A stretch of 64,000 nt of DNA from Jiangella alkaliphila (GCF_900105925.1 NZ_LT629791.1:5736001-5800000); one strand, 5' to 3'. Counted from the first letter of the stretch, positions 27,115-37,321 are shown. Made by a program: numbers and translations. Notes: a model not told the origin generated them from the sequence alone.

Positions 27115-27627
27115 GTGACAGCCAGCGACCAACCATTGACGCACGACGAGAGGCTGATGGTCCTCGGACGGATCGCGCAGTCCGCTGCCCTCATGGAGAC
27201 CATCTTGCGCTCATTGGTTGCCAGTCTGATCGGCTCGCCACGGGCCGTCATTGTCGTGAGCGGCCAAAGTGTCTCATGGCTGATTGAGACAGCGCTGGCA
27301 ATCGTTAAGCACAATGACGAGGCACGAGCCCCGACGTTGGGCCCGCCTAGGCACGTTGCGGCGTTCGCCACCGCCATCCAACGCTGCAAGGACGCGAACA
27401 AGCGGCGCAACGATGCTCTGCATGGAGCTTGGATCGACGACGACCAGCAGATTGTCAGCAAGTACCGCCAGCCGTATATGATGATGCTGCTGCAGCCGGC
27501 CGTCGACCTTACACGGCTATCTAATGACCTCGACGAGGTCGTCATGGAGCTGCTCGACACATCGATGAAGGTCACGGGCGTGCTCTGGCGACCAAACCAG
27601 ACTGCCGAGGATTCGGCCGATCAGTAG
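27115..27627 (+). CDS. Small HEPN-motif protein
   Basis: 170 residues from GTG (VTASDQPLTHDER); an ATG at 27004 would add 37 residues of low-quality sequence. All-helical; KRRNDALHGAW contains R-N-x3-H-G, the active-site motif of HEPN RNases (codons 27406-27423). Helix SVSWLIETALAIVKHN precedes it. Family not recognised beyond this motif. Directly behind the larger frameshifted HEPN gene, same strand, but 425 bases apart. Toxin or defence effector is plausible, unproven. Confidence 0.6.
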   Translation: MTASDQPLTHDERLMVLGRIAQSAALMETILRSLVASLIGSPRAVIVVSGQSVSWLIETALAIVKHNDEARAPTLGPPRHVAAFATAIQRCKDANKRRNDALHGAWIDDDQQIVSKYRQPYMMMLLQPAVDLTRLSNDLDEVVMELLDTSMKVTGVLWRPNQTAEDSADQ

Positions 27628-27852
27628 GCGAGCCCAAGCACGCCTTCAGCGCGGTCGTCACATCGCACCCCCTGTTGGTGTTCCAGCTGCCTCGGCAGGC
27701 GGGGCCGCAGCATAGCCAGGGGGTCGGACAGTTGCTCTACCAGCTCATTCATCCGCATTCACGAGAGTCATTGCCGACGGACGAGCATCGCTCAGCTCTG
27801 TATGAGAGCCTTGACCCACGATCAAGAACCTCGCAGGGCAGGAGATCGTGGC

Positions 27853-28689
27853 ATGACCGACCGGCCGATCGAGCACGCCGTCGACGGCCTGCATGAAGCG
27901 CGCGATGAGGCCTCACGTGGTGTAGCCGACGTCGCCGATCGCGCCAGGAAGGCCACCGACGGCATCACCCGTATGGTCGAGGCAGCCAACGTCCGCAGCG
28001 GCACCGACAACCCGGCCGCCGCCGTAGCGGATCTCGGCCAGGCCATTCAGGCCGTGCTGCGCACGCTCGGTGACGAGCTGCAATCCCTCCTCGGAGGTGC
28101 CGCTGATGACCTCGATGAGCTGCGTCGCCCCGCCGACAACTCCGCAGCTGCCGATGCGCCGACCGCGGTCGCTGCGGTGCCTGACGAGCTGCCCGTCATC
28201 AAGGTCTCAACCGGTGCTTCCGAGCGGCACCCGGCGCTCAACAACCCGCCGCCGTCGAGCGTCATCGAGGTCGACGGTGCGGTGCGCTACACCACCGATG
28301 AGCGGGGCCGGGTCATCCGCACCCAGTCCGTGCTGGTTGAGACGACGCCCGATCAGCCCCGCGACAAGTACGCGCAGACCAGCCTGAAGGACAAGCTCCC
28401 CGGCGACCATGCCGGGCACATCATCGGCCGGATCTTCGGCGGCATCGGCCAGCGCCTGAACCTCGTGCCCATGGAGGGCAAGAACGTCAACAACGGGCAG
28501 TACGCCGCGCTCGAGGGCCAGTGGCACGACGCGATCACCAAGGACAAGAAGGAAGTCGAACTCGACGTCCACCTGTTCTACAACGACCACACCCGCCGGC
28601 CGCACAAGCTGGAGGTGTATCACACCATCGATGACAAGACTGAGCTGACCATCATCCGCAACAAGCCCGCCCCCAAGGGGACACCGTGA
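27853..28689 (+). CDS. Polymorphic toxin, DNA/RNA non-specific endonuclease (YeeF-like C-terminus)
   Basis: 278 residues; GGAGA 7 bases before ATG. N-terminal ~90 residues are a helical region (GLHEARDEASRGVADVADRA) like the delivery part of Esx/LXG-type secreted proteins, but short. The C-terminal domain (about 185-270) carries GDHAGHIIGRIFGG, GQRLNLVPMEGKNVNNGQY, HLFYNDHTRRPHKLEV: the Endonuclease_NS_2 type seen in B. subtilis YeeF, with the D-H-A-G-H catalytic His. The stop overlaps the next gene (GTGA), the arrangement of toxin and immunity genes. Confidence 0.82.
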   Translation: MTDRPIEHAVDGLHEARDEASRGVADVADRARKATDGITRMVEAANVRSGTDNPAAAVADLGQAIQAVLRTLGDELQSLLGGAADDLDELRRPADNSAAADAPTAVAAVPDELPVIKVSTGASERHPALNNPPPSSVIEVDGAVRYTTDERGRVIRTQSVLVETTPDQPRDKYAQTSLKDKLPGDHAGHIIGRIFGGIGQRLNLVPMEGKNVNNGQYAALEGQWHDAITKDKKEVELDVHLFYNDHTRRPHKLEVYHTIDDKTELTIIRNKPAPKGTP

Positions 28690-29135
28690 ATCTGGAAGCC
28701 ACGCAGCCGCTGCTCAACGAGGTCGGCAAGGCCATGGTCCGCTCTAGCCCCGAGGGCTGGCGGACCATCACCCTCACGGTCACCGCGGCCGCCAACATGA
28801 TGACCACCGCGCTCGATGTCGAGCTGGCTGACGCCAGCCACCACACCCGCGCCACGATCGACAGCGATGGCACCGACACCCTCGACGAGCTGCACGACGC
28901 CATGTACCAGGACGGCAAGGGCACCTGGTACAACGCCACCTTCATCGTCAGCGAGGGCGGCAAGCTCGACGCCAGCTTCGACTTCGACAACCCGCCCTAT
29001 GGCGGCATGGCTGACGACCCCACGAACACCGGCAGCGCCGCCCGCGAACTGCTGCTGTACGACCACGAGCTGTTCCCGCGCGATGAGGCGAACCTGCCGG
29101 CGTGGCATCCGGTGCGGCAACCGTCGTCCGACTGA
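28686..29135 (+). CDS. YezG-family immunity protein
   Basis: 149 residues, GTG start inside the toxin's stop. The pattern WYNATFIVSEGGKLDASFDF ... LFPRDEANLPAWHP is characteristic of YezG/DUF600 proteins, which bind and neutralise YeeF-type nuclease domains in the cytoplasm. Coupled translation should ensure antidote supply. The pair probably acts in competition with kin lacking the element; this is inference from the family. Confidence 0.8.
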   Translation: MNLEATQPLLNEVGKAMVRSSPEGWRTITLTVTAAANMMTTALDVELADASHHTRATIDSDGTDTLDELHDAMYQDGKGTWYNATFIVSEGGKLDASFDFDNPPYGGMADDPTNTGSAARELLLYDHELFPRDEANLPAWHPVRQPSSD

Positions 29136-29892
29136 ACGTGAAGGCGGCAGAGCGCTGGAGCTAGATGCCGGGAGCCCAGCACACCAAATCGGATGCCACT
29201 TCAGGTATATACCTGCACAATCTTCGTAATCGCGGAGAGTATGGATATCTGGATGCCCATCGGTCAGATGTCCCGCCTCAACCGACCGATCTGCGCCAAC
29301 GGCTGGCCAGGTGATTACGCCATGAGCGAAACTCCACGTCAGCAGCGATCTTGAGCATGACTGATGCCAAGCACAGGAACTGCCGTCGTTGCCGGATTTG
29401 TGTAGCACAAAAATGCTATGTGACGCATTGTCATAAGTACAGTCATAGGTCGTGGATAGCCCGCATTCATCGAGGCAGGGCTGCGTTTTCGTCGCCGGGT
29501 GGCTGCGCCGGCACGCCCGGGCGGACTGCTTATACCACACCCGTCTGGAAGAACGAGCTGACCTGCAGTTTGTCGGCAGCCCGTTCGCCATCGAGCTGTG
29601 CGGCGCATCCCCCTGCTGTCGGATCGATGTGCCAGGCTTACTGGCGGGGCGGCAACCAGCCGCTCCGAACGGTTGACCCGGCGCCGAGGACTCGCGACAG
29701 ACTTTGGGAGAGCAGACGCGAGCGCCCTCGGCTCGGGCCGACCCCACGTGAATGAGGTACACCAATGATGCACGAAGTCGTGCCCTGGCGCCCACAGAAG
29801 TCCGAAGGGTGGGCCGTTCATGCCCCGAGTTATGTCCACTTCTCCGAAGAGCGATCAACTCGAGGCCTGATGCGCAACGGTGGTCACCGAGC
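29136..29892. other. Gap without a recognised gene
   Basis: About 760 bases, clearly lower GC around 29360-29460. No conserved frame on either strand; only short palindromes such as TAGCA/TGCTA near 29402. Perhaps promoter region plus remnant DNA. Confidence 0.45.
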
Positions 29893-31320
29893 ATGAGGTT
29901 CTCCGAGGCGTTCGGGATCACCACCGGTGCGCGGGATGACTGGTTCGACCCCCACCTCACGGTCGACACCAAGCTCTTCATCGACCCACTGCTCATGATC
30001 CGCGCCGGTGGGCAGTGGGCCATGGCTCATGACGAGCTGGTAAAGCACTTCGTCAGCTGCTACCGCCTGGTCGCCAAGGCCGCGTCACCGACGTCGGTCT
30101 CTGCGAGGACTGCAGTGCGCATGCTGAAGTTCCCGGAGCCGGCCGAGTTCTGCCTGGGCTACACCGCCTCCGGCACTTCGGGCGCCGGCTCCAGCTCCGG
30201 GCTCGCGCGGCAGATGGCTGACGGCATCGCCGTCGCCATCGCCGCCGGGCTCAAGGTTCCCGAGCACATTGAAGAGATCGGCATCCTCAACGAGGGAATC
30301 GGCGCCGACCGCATCTCGGACGCAGCATGCAATGTGCTCAAGCAGCGGTTCGTCAAGTACACGCAGACGGTCGCCCGGCGACATGGCATCCAACTCGACC
30401 AGCACATGTTGCGCAACGCTCGGGTTGACGTAACCAACGGCCGGTGGGTCAAGGAGAAGACCCTTCTACCGACCAATCCAGTAACCAACGGCCCGGTTCT
30501 GCTGGTTCCGGAGCGAATCCTGAACGAACTCCCTACGCTCAACGCCGACGACTGGTTCGACTCTGACCTGAACGAAGACATTCGCGGTCAGATGAATCTG
30601 AAGGTTGGCGAACACGCCGCCAAGGCCAGGATTGTTCAGTATGCCCAGAGGTATCCGCAACGGGTGCGCCAGTGGGCACGCCAGCAGACCAGCCGTCCGG
30701 ACCTAGCTGGGTACAATTTCGAGGCTGATCCGTTGGGCGTTGTCAACTGGGACAAGGAACCGGTCGAGTACGCGCAGCAGCACCCTCTGGGAGATATGAA
30801 GGAGCCGGCCAACCAGGCGGACCTGAGCCGGCTCATCGACGAGATGATCAACAAGTTCCGCCACTTCATCGAGGACCAGCGCGGCTGGTCGCTGCTCCAC
30901 AACGATGACGGCACGGAGAAGCCTGAGGAGGCGGCGCAGCTCGCCTTCCTGGGCATGGCACAGCACTATCTCCGGCTCTTCAACGTGGAGCTCGACCGTG
31001 AGGTCGAGCTGGGTCGCGGACCGGTCGACTTCAAGGTCTCCTCCGGTTCGAAAATCCGCCTGCTGATCGAGGTGAAGAAGGCCCACAACGGGAAGTTCTG
31101 GAACGGCCTCTCGATCCAGCTGCCGAGCTACCTGCAGTCGGACGACGCCACCGAGGGCTGGTACGTGGCGCTGCGCTATCGAGACAACAAGAACTCCATC
31201 AAGCGGATGAAGGAGCTTCCAGCGATGGTAAGGCAATGCGCGCAGGCGACGGGCAAGAACATCCGCTACGCCGCGATCGACGCTCGGCCTAAGAAGTCAG
31301 CATCTAAGCAGGACCCCTAA
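29893..31320 (+). CDS. Putative PD-(D/E)XK nuclease-like protein
   Basis: 475 residues from MRFSEAFGITTG. Near the C-terminus: LGRGPVDFKVSS followed by IRLLIEVKKAHNGKF, i.e. D ... E-x-K, the PD-(D/E)XK nuclease core; the next strand and helix (SIQLPSYLQSDDATEG) fit. The N-terminal two thirds (FDPHLTVDTKLFIDPLLM; ILNELPTLNADDWF) is unrecognised. No methyltransferase is nearby, so not a classical restriction system. Its stop overlaps that of the convergent AlbA_2 gene by four bases. Confidence 0.62.
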   Translation: MRFSEAFGITTGARDDWFDPHLTVDTKLFIDPLLMIRAGGQWAMAHDELVKHFVSCYRLVAKAASPTSVSARTAVRMLKFPEPAEFCLGYTASGTSGAGSSSGLARQMADGIAVAIAAGLKVPEHIEEIGILNEGIGADRISDAACNVLKQRFVKYTQTVARRHGIQLDQHMLRNARVDVTNGRWVKEKTLLPTNPVTNGPVLLVPERILNELPTLNADDWFDSDLNEDIRGQMNLKVGEHAAKARIVQYAQRYPQRVRQWARQQTSRPDLAGYNFEADPLGVVNWDKEPVEYAQQHPLGDMKEPANQADLSRLIDEMINKFRHFIEDQRGWSLLHNDDGTEKPEEAAQLAFLGMAQHYLRLFNVELDREVELGRGPVDFKVSSGSKIRLLIEVKKAHNGKFWNGLSIQLPSYLQSDDATEGWYVALRYRDNKNSIKRMKELPAMVRQCAQATGKNIRYAAIDARPKKSASKQDP

Positions 31321-32533
31321 GGCACATCGATGCCCAGCTCTGCGGCGAGACGGCCCTCGACACGAAGGACGCGGGCGAGGGGGTGCAGGAGCCGGTAGGC
31401 GACATCGCCCCGATGCTCCACGAGTTCTTCACTCGTAACCGTGATGACGTTCTCGTAGTGCTCTCGCGTCCAGGCAGCGTGCCTGACGCCACCCCGGATG
31501 GTCAGTTGGCTGTCCTGGCCATCCGGGGCGTGCGTGACGTGGATGCCGACATCCCACGCGCCGTAGTAGCCAACCTTCGTGCCCAGGCCAGCGGCCAGGT
31601 GCAGAACCTGCTCCACGATGTACCGGATCTGAGACGTGCCGATCAGCCGACCTTCGGCTCGATCACCCGTGACGCCTCCCTGCATGACCCGGACACCAAC
31701 TTCCTGGTGAAGGTCGACGACGATGAGGTCCGGACCTTCGTCCGTCCCGTCAGTTCGGTACTGCTCCGACCCCTGGTCGCGGTAGTACCGCGTGGCCGTG
31801 CTGATACGCGGCGGCTCGGGCTGCACGGGCACCGCGTCGGCTGCTGCCTGGATAGCCGCCGGCAGCGTCCCGTCGCCACGATCCAGCAGCTCCGCGAACT
31901 GATCACGCCGTCCTGACCGCGGTGACACCACGACATAGGCCCGCCCATCGGTCGTTGCATTCGCGCTCCCGGCCTCGCCTCGACCCACTCGCGCAACACC
32001 GCCGTGATCTGCGTCACGCGGAGCCGGCGCTCAACCATGTAGCGCTCTACCTCGTGGTCATCGAGCTTCCGCTTACTCGCATCGCCCCTTCCCCAGTAGT
32101 GCTTGTCCACCATGTGTGGCGCGTCGGGACTGGGCGGAACGGACACCACGAGGCAGCCTGTATCCAGCTCTGTCGGATGCGGAAACGTCGTGATGCTCAC
32201 AAGCAGCGGCGGGTGGACTCGGGTACGCGCGACCTGATCCACCCGGTCTCGGAGCGCCTCAAGCTCAGAAGTGCCAACCACCTCACCCGCCTTCCCGCCA
32301 TTGTCCTTAATGCCCACGATCAGGAGGCCGCCGTCCAGAGCGAGGGAAGCTAGATCCCTAGCCAGCTCCAGGCTCCCTTCCTCCGAGGTCGGAGAAACTG
32401 CCCTCTTCAACTCGACCCAGTGCGTTTCATTGAGCAAACCGGCCGCTGCGGCCGCCACGATGTCGTCCCAAGTGGCGGGCGACCATCGCGGAACGTCAGG
32501 GCCCAAGGAGAACGTGCGCGTGAGATCGACCAT
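31317..32533 (-). pseudogene. AlbA_2 (Schlafen-type) domain protein with frameshift
   Basis: First frame from MVDLTRTFSLGPD: WVELKRAVSPTSEEGS, LASLALDGGLLIVGIKDNG, a typical AlbA_2 DNA/RNA-binding domain, continuing to VEARPG at about 31975. The second half (TDGRAYVVVSPRSGRRDQF to ELGIDVP) follows in another frame; a single lost G in GGCG(G)AGGCC explains it. About 405 residues when repaired. Schlafen-AlbA proteins occur in many defence loci and as ATP-dependent regulators. Could also be a sequencing error. Confidence 0.65.
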
Positions 32534-32710
32534 AGGCGGAAGTCTGGCAGTCAAGTGGACGCGCGGAAAAGGGCGCTGACGAGGAGGTCGGCTACGTCGG
32601 CCCCTCAGGCCTCGACTCGAGCCAGCAGCGTGGCCTGCACGTTGGGCACGCGCGTTGTCTGGCAAACTGGATGTCCATCGACTGTAGAGGGCCCTGCGTG
32701 GAGGGATAGC

Positions 32711-33681
32711 TTGGGTAAGAGAGTTCGGCGACAGCATGTTGTATCGCGCTTCTACCTCAAGGGTTTTGCAAGTGATGCAAGTCAGATTCGCCGCATAACG
32801 CTGCCAGGCGAACCGAGCCATCTCTTGGCAACATCTGATGCTTCGGTCATCAAAGACTTTACACGATCACGCTGCCCGACGGCAGGCAATCAGACATGTT
32901 TGAGCGCGCCTTTAGTGAGATCGAAGAGCCGGCTGCAGATGCGCTCCGCGCAATCATTGATGGAGTCTGGCCGATTGTCGGTGACCGCCGTTCGGCCCTA
33001 GCCACGTGGATCGCTCTCCAGCATCTCCGGTCCGAGGAAGTACGAGCAAGCCAGAGCATCATGAACGCAGAAATGATTCGCCTCGTCGTTGGCGCATCAG
33101 GCAAGGAAGCACTTCGTCAGATCATCGAGAGCAGACGGTCAATCGGTTTCTGACGATGCACTCGATCGAGAGTGGCGCGACATCACCAAGCCCGGAGGGC
33201 CCGATCTATCGCCAAATGCCGATGAACACATGCGCCTCCTCACGTCCCTGATCGACGGCACAAGTCGCCACCTTTACGACTGCCACTGGACGCTTTTGCG
33301 ATTCGTCCGCCGGTCGCTTCTTACGTCAGACCACCCAGTATCGATGATCGTCGGTCCGGAATACCCTGAATGGCAAGGCGTTGGCATCTTCACGACGGAC
33401 CTGTTCGCAGTCCCCTCAGCCGGAGACTCGGCCTGACTATTCAGCCACGGGATCGGCTTCCCAGCGGCTTCGGCCGTGCACCCGATTTCAACTTGCCCGG
33501 TTCGACTAAATGGGCTCGAGCTTTTTGTCAAGAGACTGCAGCGCGTGCGCGACGGTATGTTTACCATCATCCGGATGACGCGCCACTGACGGGAATCGTC
33601 CTTCGCGATCCAGAAACCAGGCGACCTAAGACGGCTGATAGTGACCATTTGTCCATGAGGATGGGTTGTTCCATGGCATGA
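32711..33681 (+). pseudogene. DUF4238 protein gene with three frameshifts
   Basis: Fragments in successive frames join colinearly: LGKRVRRQHVVSRFYLKGFA (TTG start), then YTITLPDGRQSDMFERAF after a shift near 32865, DGQSVSDDALDREWRDITK after one near 33135, and LSRRLGLTIQPRDRLP after one near 33416. The opening RRQHVVSRFYLK and the later SDHPV and YHHPDD elements are those of DUF4238 proteins, a family of unknown function frequent beside restriction genes. Clearly inactive. Confidence 0.68.
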
Positions 33682-33901
33682 CCGAGGATGAGCGTAAAGC
33701 AATGTCTCAGACGCGCGTGCTTCACGATGATTCGCAGAGCTTTCTATCGACGACCTGCCGTGGCCGATTCCAGGGCGTCGGAAGCCGGATGGTCCGGCGG
33801 GCAGGTAGCCCAGCGTCGCGCGCAAGTCACAGCGCCGCCTTGACCCCAGCCGACCAGGCAAACCGGGTGCAATCAGTCGCCCTGATGGCCATGATGGGAC
33901 C

Positions 33902-34726
33902 ATGGCAGGAGACGACATAGCGGGGAGCGTCGTACAAGCGTTTCATCACAGCCAGTTGGGTCGAATGGCCAGCGAGTTGGTCCGCCAGCACCCGGCCGCG
34001 TCCCGGGATGGCTTCAAGCGCGCGTCCGGGGAGCACCTCGCGGCGATCCTCACCAGCGCTTGTCTCAACCGGACGCCGGTGGGCATCGACCTGCACGGCA
34101 GCGTGGATCTGACATACGACCTGACGGACCCGCCCACGCCAGTGCCGGAAGCCTTCGGACTCCGCGACGCCTCGCACGCCACGTTCGAGGTCAAGTCGCT
34201 ACCTGGCAAGTTCCGTGAGTTTGACGCTGCGATCGATCGAGCCATCGCCGCCGGAGTCGAACCAGTGCAGAAGACTTTCCGGGCAAAAGTAGTCTCGGTC
34301 AATGACGTGTTGAGCGGCGTGGGATCCGATGTCATCCAGCGCGCTAAGAGACAACTAGAACAGAAGGCGCCAATTGGATACTCGAGGAATATCTTTCTCG
34401 TTGCCCACTACCTAGAATATCCAGCCGTCGAAGTCTACGCGGACGAGATCCCCCTGATTGCTCACAGGCTCGCTCCATTGTCCGGTCTCGACGGCATCGA
34501 CAGCGTCTGGACGCTGTGGTCGCCACATCCAATCCTCGTGATTTGGTCCACCCGCGACCAGCGATGGGTCAACGTGTGCTTTGCCTACGAAGAGGGCGAG
34601 GGACAAGACGATCCAGAGGAGTTCCCATTGCTACAGCAGGTCGAAGCCGAGTTCATGGAGAGCGCCGGCGGGCGAGGTTCTCCCTTCTACTTCGGCATGA
34701 CCGCAGGTGACGGGCCCGCACCATGA
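33902..34726 (+). CDS. Hypothetical protein with possible PD-(D/E)XK-like core
   Basis: 274 residues from MAGDDIAGSVV; GATGGGACC precedes the ATG weakly. HGSVDLTYD followed by ATFEVKSLPG gives D ... E-x-K spacing as in PD-(D/E)XK nucleases; the rest (RNIFLVAHYLEYPAVEVY, HPILVIWSTRDQRWV) suggests a mixed alpha-beta fold. Not assigned to a family. Acidic C-terminus (EEGEGQDDPEEF). Last gene of the cargo block. Confidence 0.55.
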   Translation: MAGDDIAGSVVQAFHHSQLGRMASELVRQHPAASRDGFKRASGEHLAAILTSACLNRTPVGIDLHGSVDLTYDLTDPPTPVPEAFGLRDASHATFEVKSLPGKFREFDAAIDRAIAAGVEPVQKTFRAKVVSVNDVLSGVGSDVIQRAKRQLEQKAPIGYSRNIFLVAHYLEYPAVEVYADEIPLIAHRLAPLSGLDGIDSVWTLWSPHPILVIWSTRDQRWVNVCFAYEEGEGQDDPEEFPLLQQVEAEFMESAGGRGSPFYFGMTAGDGPAP

Positions 34727-35149
34727 CGCTTGCGGGGCGAAGCGCCACGCAATAAAGGCGATTCCTGTGAGAGACGAATTCACTCTGGCCCAATAAGCCC
34801 GCTTGAGCTTGAAAGTATCGACGCTGTCGACAATTCGTCGGCCGGGCAGGAGAAGGGAACGACACCCGGCGCTTGGCTGTAACTGTGTCCGGCGTCGGCT
34901 TGGTCGAGGCGCCTTCGACTACAACAAGCACTCGATGGCGGCATCAAGGACCCCGCCTATGCCGGCTGCAAAACGCCGACCTCGCGCTCCTGCTCGAAGG
35001 TCACGATCTACCCCAATGCACAATGGATCGGCCCACCTCACACTCCGCGCGAGCGAGCCCACAGCGGAGGAGCCGAGCACCAGTCACGCACGCCGGGGGG
35101 CGTGCACCCGCACGAGGTCCCACCCAGCGTTGGTCCGCGGCCGGGACTA
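34727..35149. other. Gap without a recognised gene
   Basis: About 420 bases between convergent genes. No conserved frame or clear hairpin noticed. Confidence 0.45.
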
Positions 35150-36226
35150 TCACTGAAGCCCATCGGGTCGGTGATCGTGTGACGCGCGCCTTGTGCACGG
35201 GTCGAGGGCGGTGCCGGAATCGCGCCGCGGCTGGGTGCGCCTTGTTGGTGAAGGCTCGGCCCTCCGATGGACGCCGGAGCCGGTGAGCAGCGCGATGCCG
35301 GGGAGATCGGCCGGGCGGCGGCCGGGGTGGTCGCGTGGCGCCTGGCCTGTGGCGGGGACGATCGTGGCCTGGGTGAGTGCCCGTGTGACCTGCTGGGTGA
35401 GCGGGTCGACGGCTGGGGCGCCTGGGTCGTGGCGATATCGAACGACTACCTCGATCGGCGCGTGCAGATCGAGGTCCTGGGCGACTTGCGGAACGGTGTT
35501 GATGTAGTTGTCAGCGTAGGCGGCCTTCTCGGCGGTGAAGTCGGCCTGCAGCGCGTGGTAGGAAGCGGTGGCGCGTTGTCGGGACTCGTTCGGGAGACTC
35601 TCGTCGACGACTGCCGACCAGAGTCCACGGACGACTCGTTCGTGGTGATCCAGCAGTCCGAAGTTGTCGAACTGGTCGTCGACGTCGAGTAGTACGCGGA
35701 CCGGTTCTGACCGATAGGTGGGCAGGGTGTTGGGCAGCGGCGATCCGAGCAGTGCGGCGATGGTGGTCGTGTTCGGTGTGATCGGTTGGCCGGCGAACAG
35801 TTCTGCGATCCCGCCGATGCGGGTCACGACGCTGTCGAGGGCGTCGGTGAGTTCGTCGGCGAACGGGAACGGTGAGCGGCCGTCGTCGGCGATGTAGGCG
35901 ACGGACTGGCGGGCCAGGTCGGTGACGGCGACGATCGCGCGGAACACGGTGGCCTCGTGGAGGCCGCGGTCGGGGCCGGGGCGGCGCTGGGTGCCGGCGG
36001 CGATGAGTGCGGTGATCAGTTCGGTGCGTTTGGTGGCTGGTTGGCCGGCGAAGAGTTCGTCAGTTCCGCCGACGCGGGCGTTGACGGCGGCGAGGATCTC
36101 GGCCAGTTCATCGGCGACGTCGAAGGGGCGCTCGCCGGTGTCGGTGAGCTGTCGTTCTCGAGCGACTGCGCTGAGCGCGACCAGGGTGGTGACGAGCGGA
36201 TCGTTGATCGGCATGTCGTGCGGCAT
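35150..36226 (-). CDS. Hypothetical protein with internal duplication
   Basis: 358 residues from MPHDMPINDP, preceded by AGAGAGGACC. Two ~55-residue repeats near the N-terminus: TGERPFDVADELAEILA ... GGTDELFAGQPATKRTELI and DDGRSPFPFADELTDALD ... GGIAELFAGQPITPNTTTI. A helical middle (FTAEKAAYADNYINTVPQVA) follows and then a basic Pro/Arg tail. Family unknown; type of protein frequent on actinobacterial integrative elements. Confidence 0.6.
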   Translation of the reverse strand: MPHDMPINDPLVTTLVALSAVARERQLTDTGERPFDVADELAEILAAVNARVGGTDELFAGQPATKRTELITALIAAGTQRRPGPDRGLHEATVFRAIVAVTDLARQSVAYIADDGRSPFPFADELTDALDSVVTRIGGIAELFAGQPITPNTTTIAALLGSPLPNTLPTYRSEPVRVLLDVDDQFDNFGLLDHHERVVRGLWSAVVDESLPNESRQRATASYHALQADFTAEKAAYADNYINTVPQVAQDLDLHAPIEVVVRYRHDPGAPAVDPLTQQVTRALTQATIVPATGQAPRDHPGRRPADLPGIALLTGSGVHRRAEPSPTRRTQPRRDSGTALDPCTRRASHDHRPDGLQ

Positions 36227-36448
36227 GGGTGCAGGTCCTCTCTTCAGACGGTGCCGGGGCCGCGGTGTCCCCCGCGTCTTCGTAGGACCTGGTGTGGCGC
36301 TGCCCCCAGTCGGCGCACCGAGGGCACAGACAGGCGTGGCGAGCAATTCCGAGTACGCGTGTGCGGGCGAGCCGTCGCAGCGCTGGGGTTGGGTGCGGTG
36401 GCGTACCTCGTGGATGTCAGCAGCGGACCGGGCGGATGGGAGACGGCC

Positions 36449-37321
36449 ATGGCTGCAGAAGATCCGGACGAGGTGCGTTGCGTCGTGGGTGACCTACGGC
36501 TCTCCGTGTCGCGCCTCGGTTCGGGCCCTCTGCGTCCGGGCGAGATGGTGACGCACTTCGAATCGCACGTGCGGTCGACGTCGAGGGATCTGCCGGGCCA
36601 GCTGTTCGATCACCTCTTCGACACCGCTGAAGGTGCGCTGACCGCCCGGCACGGGCTGCGCCTGTGGGCCGGCCACTTGGTTCAGGCCGGCGAGGACTTC
36701 TACTCCGACGATCCGGGTGGCGTGAGGTATCCGATCTGGTTGTCGGCAATGGCAGCCCGCTACCTGTTCGATCTGCGGATGGTGGCGTTGACGGGGGCGA
36801 CACCCGCCGAGATGCTCACTGTCGGGATTCCCGCTGATCGTCTTCTCGTGGGTGTGGAGGTCGCGCGGGAGGCGCTGCGCGCGGAGGCGCGGTTGAGCGG
36901 TCCTCGCCTGGTCCGGCCGGAGTCGCTTGATGAGCTGCGGAGGATCGCGGCGAACGCCGACCAGGATGTGACCGTCGCGGATCCGGACGATCCGCGCGGT
37001 CCGCCCCTGTATGAGGGGCCTGCCAGTGAGGCTCATCAGCGTCTGTCGCCTGGCCGGTACCGCGCGCACCTGCTTCACCAGCCGGCGCACCGGCTGGTGG
37101 TGATCGTCGCGAGGTCGGAGATGTACGGCGGGCCGATGGCGGCATCGTTCAGTCGCCTGCGCTCCGTGGAGCGCCCGCGCCAACGCGCGAACGGTCCCGG
37201 CGCGCACGGAGCAGCGACCGAGGCGCCCAGCGCGCGGCAGCAATCGGATCGGTGGGCACCAGGACCGCGCTCGTCGCCGCGAGGCGCCGGCGGCATCGAT
37301 CCGCCGGCGCCGGGACTGTAG
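36449..37321 (+). CDS. Hypothetical element protein, paralogue of 45634
   Basis: 290 residues; GGGAGA 5 bases before the ATG. Strongly similar in layout to the protein at 45634: RCVVGDLRLSV, QAGEDFY, VRYPIWLSAMAARYLFDL, EMLTVGIPADRLLVGV, PPLYEGPASEAHQ, and the same C-terminal end PPAPGL after a low-complexity Pro/Gly/Ser region. I do not recognise the family. No signal peptide or membrane segment. Confidence 0.65.
   Translation: MAAEDPDEVRCVVGDLRLSVSRLGSGPLRPGEMVTHFESHVRSTSRDLPGQLFDHLFDTAEGALTARHGLRLWAGHLVQAGEDFYSDDPGGVRYPIWLSAMAARYLFDLRMVALTGATPAEMLTVGIPADRLLVGVEVAREALRAEARLSGPRLVRPESLDELRRIAANADQDVTVADPDDPRGPPLYEGPASEAHQRLSPGRYRAHLLHQPAHRLVVIVARSEMYGGPMAASFSRLRSVERPRQRANGPGAHGAATEAPSARQQSDRWAPGPRSSPRGAGGIDPPAPGL

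Noticed and set aside
29380..29460. AT-richer segment as possible tRNA or attachment site
   Set aside because: Only short palindromes, no cloverleaf and no repeat of the segment elsewhere.
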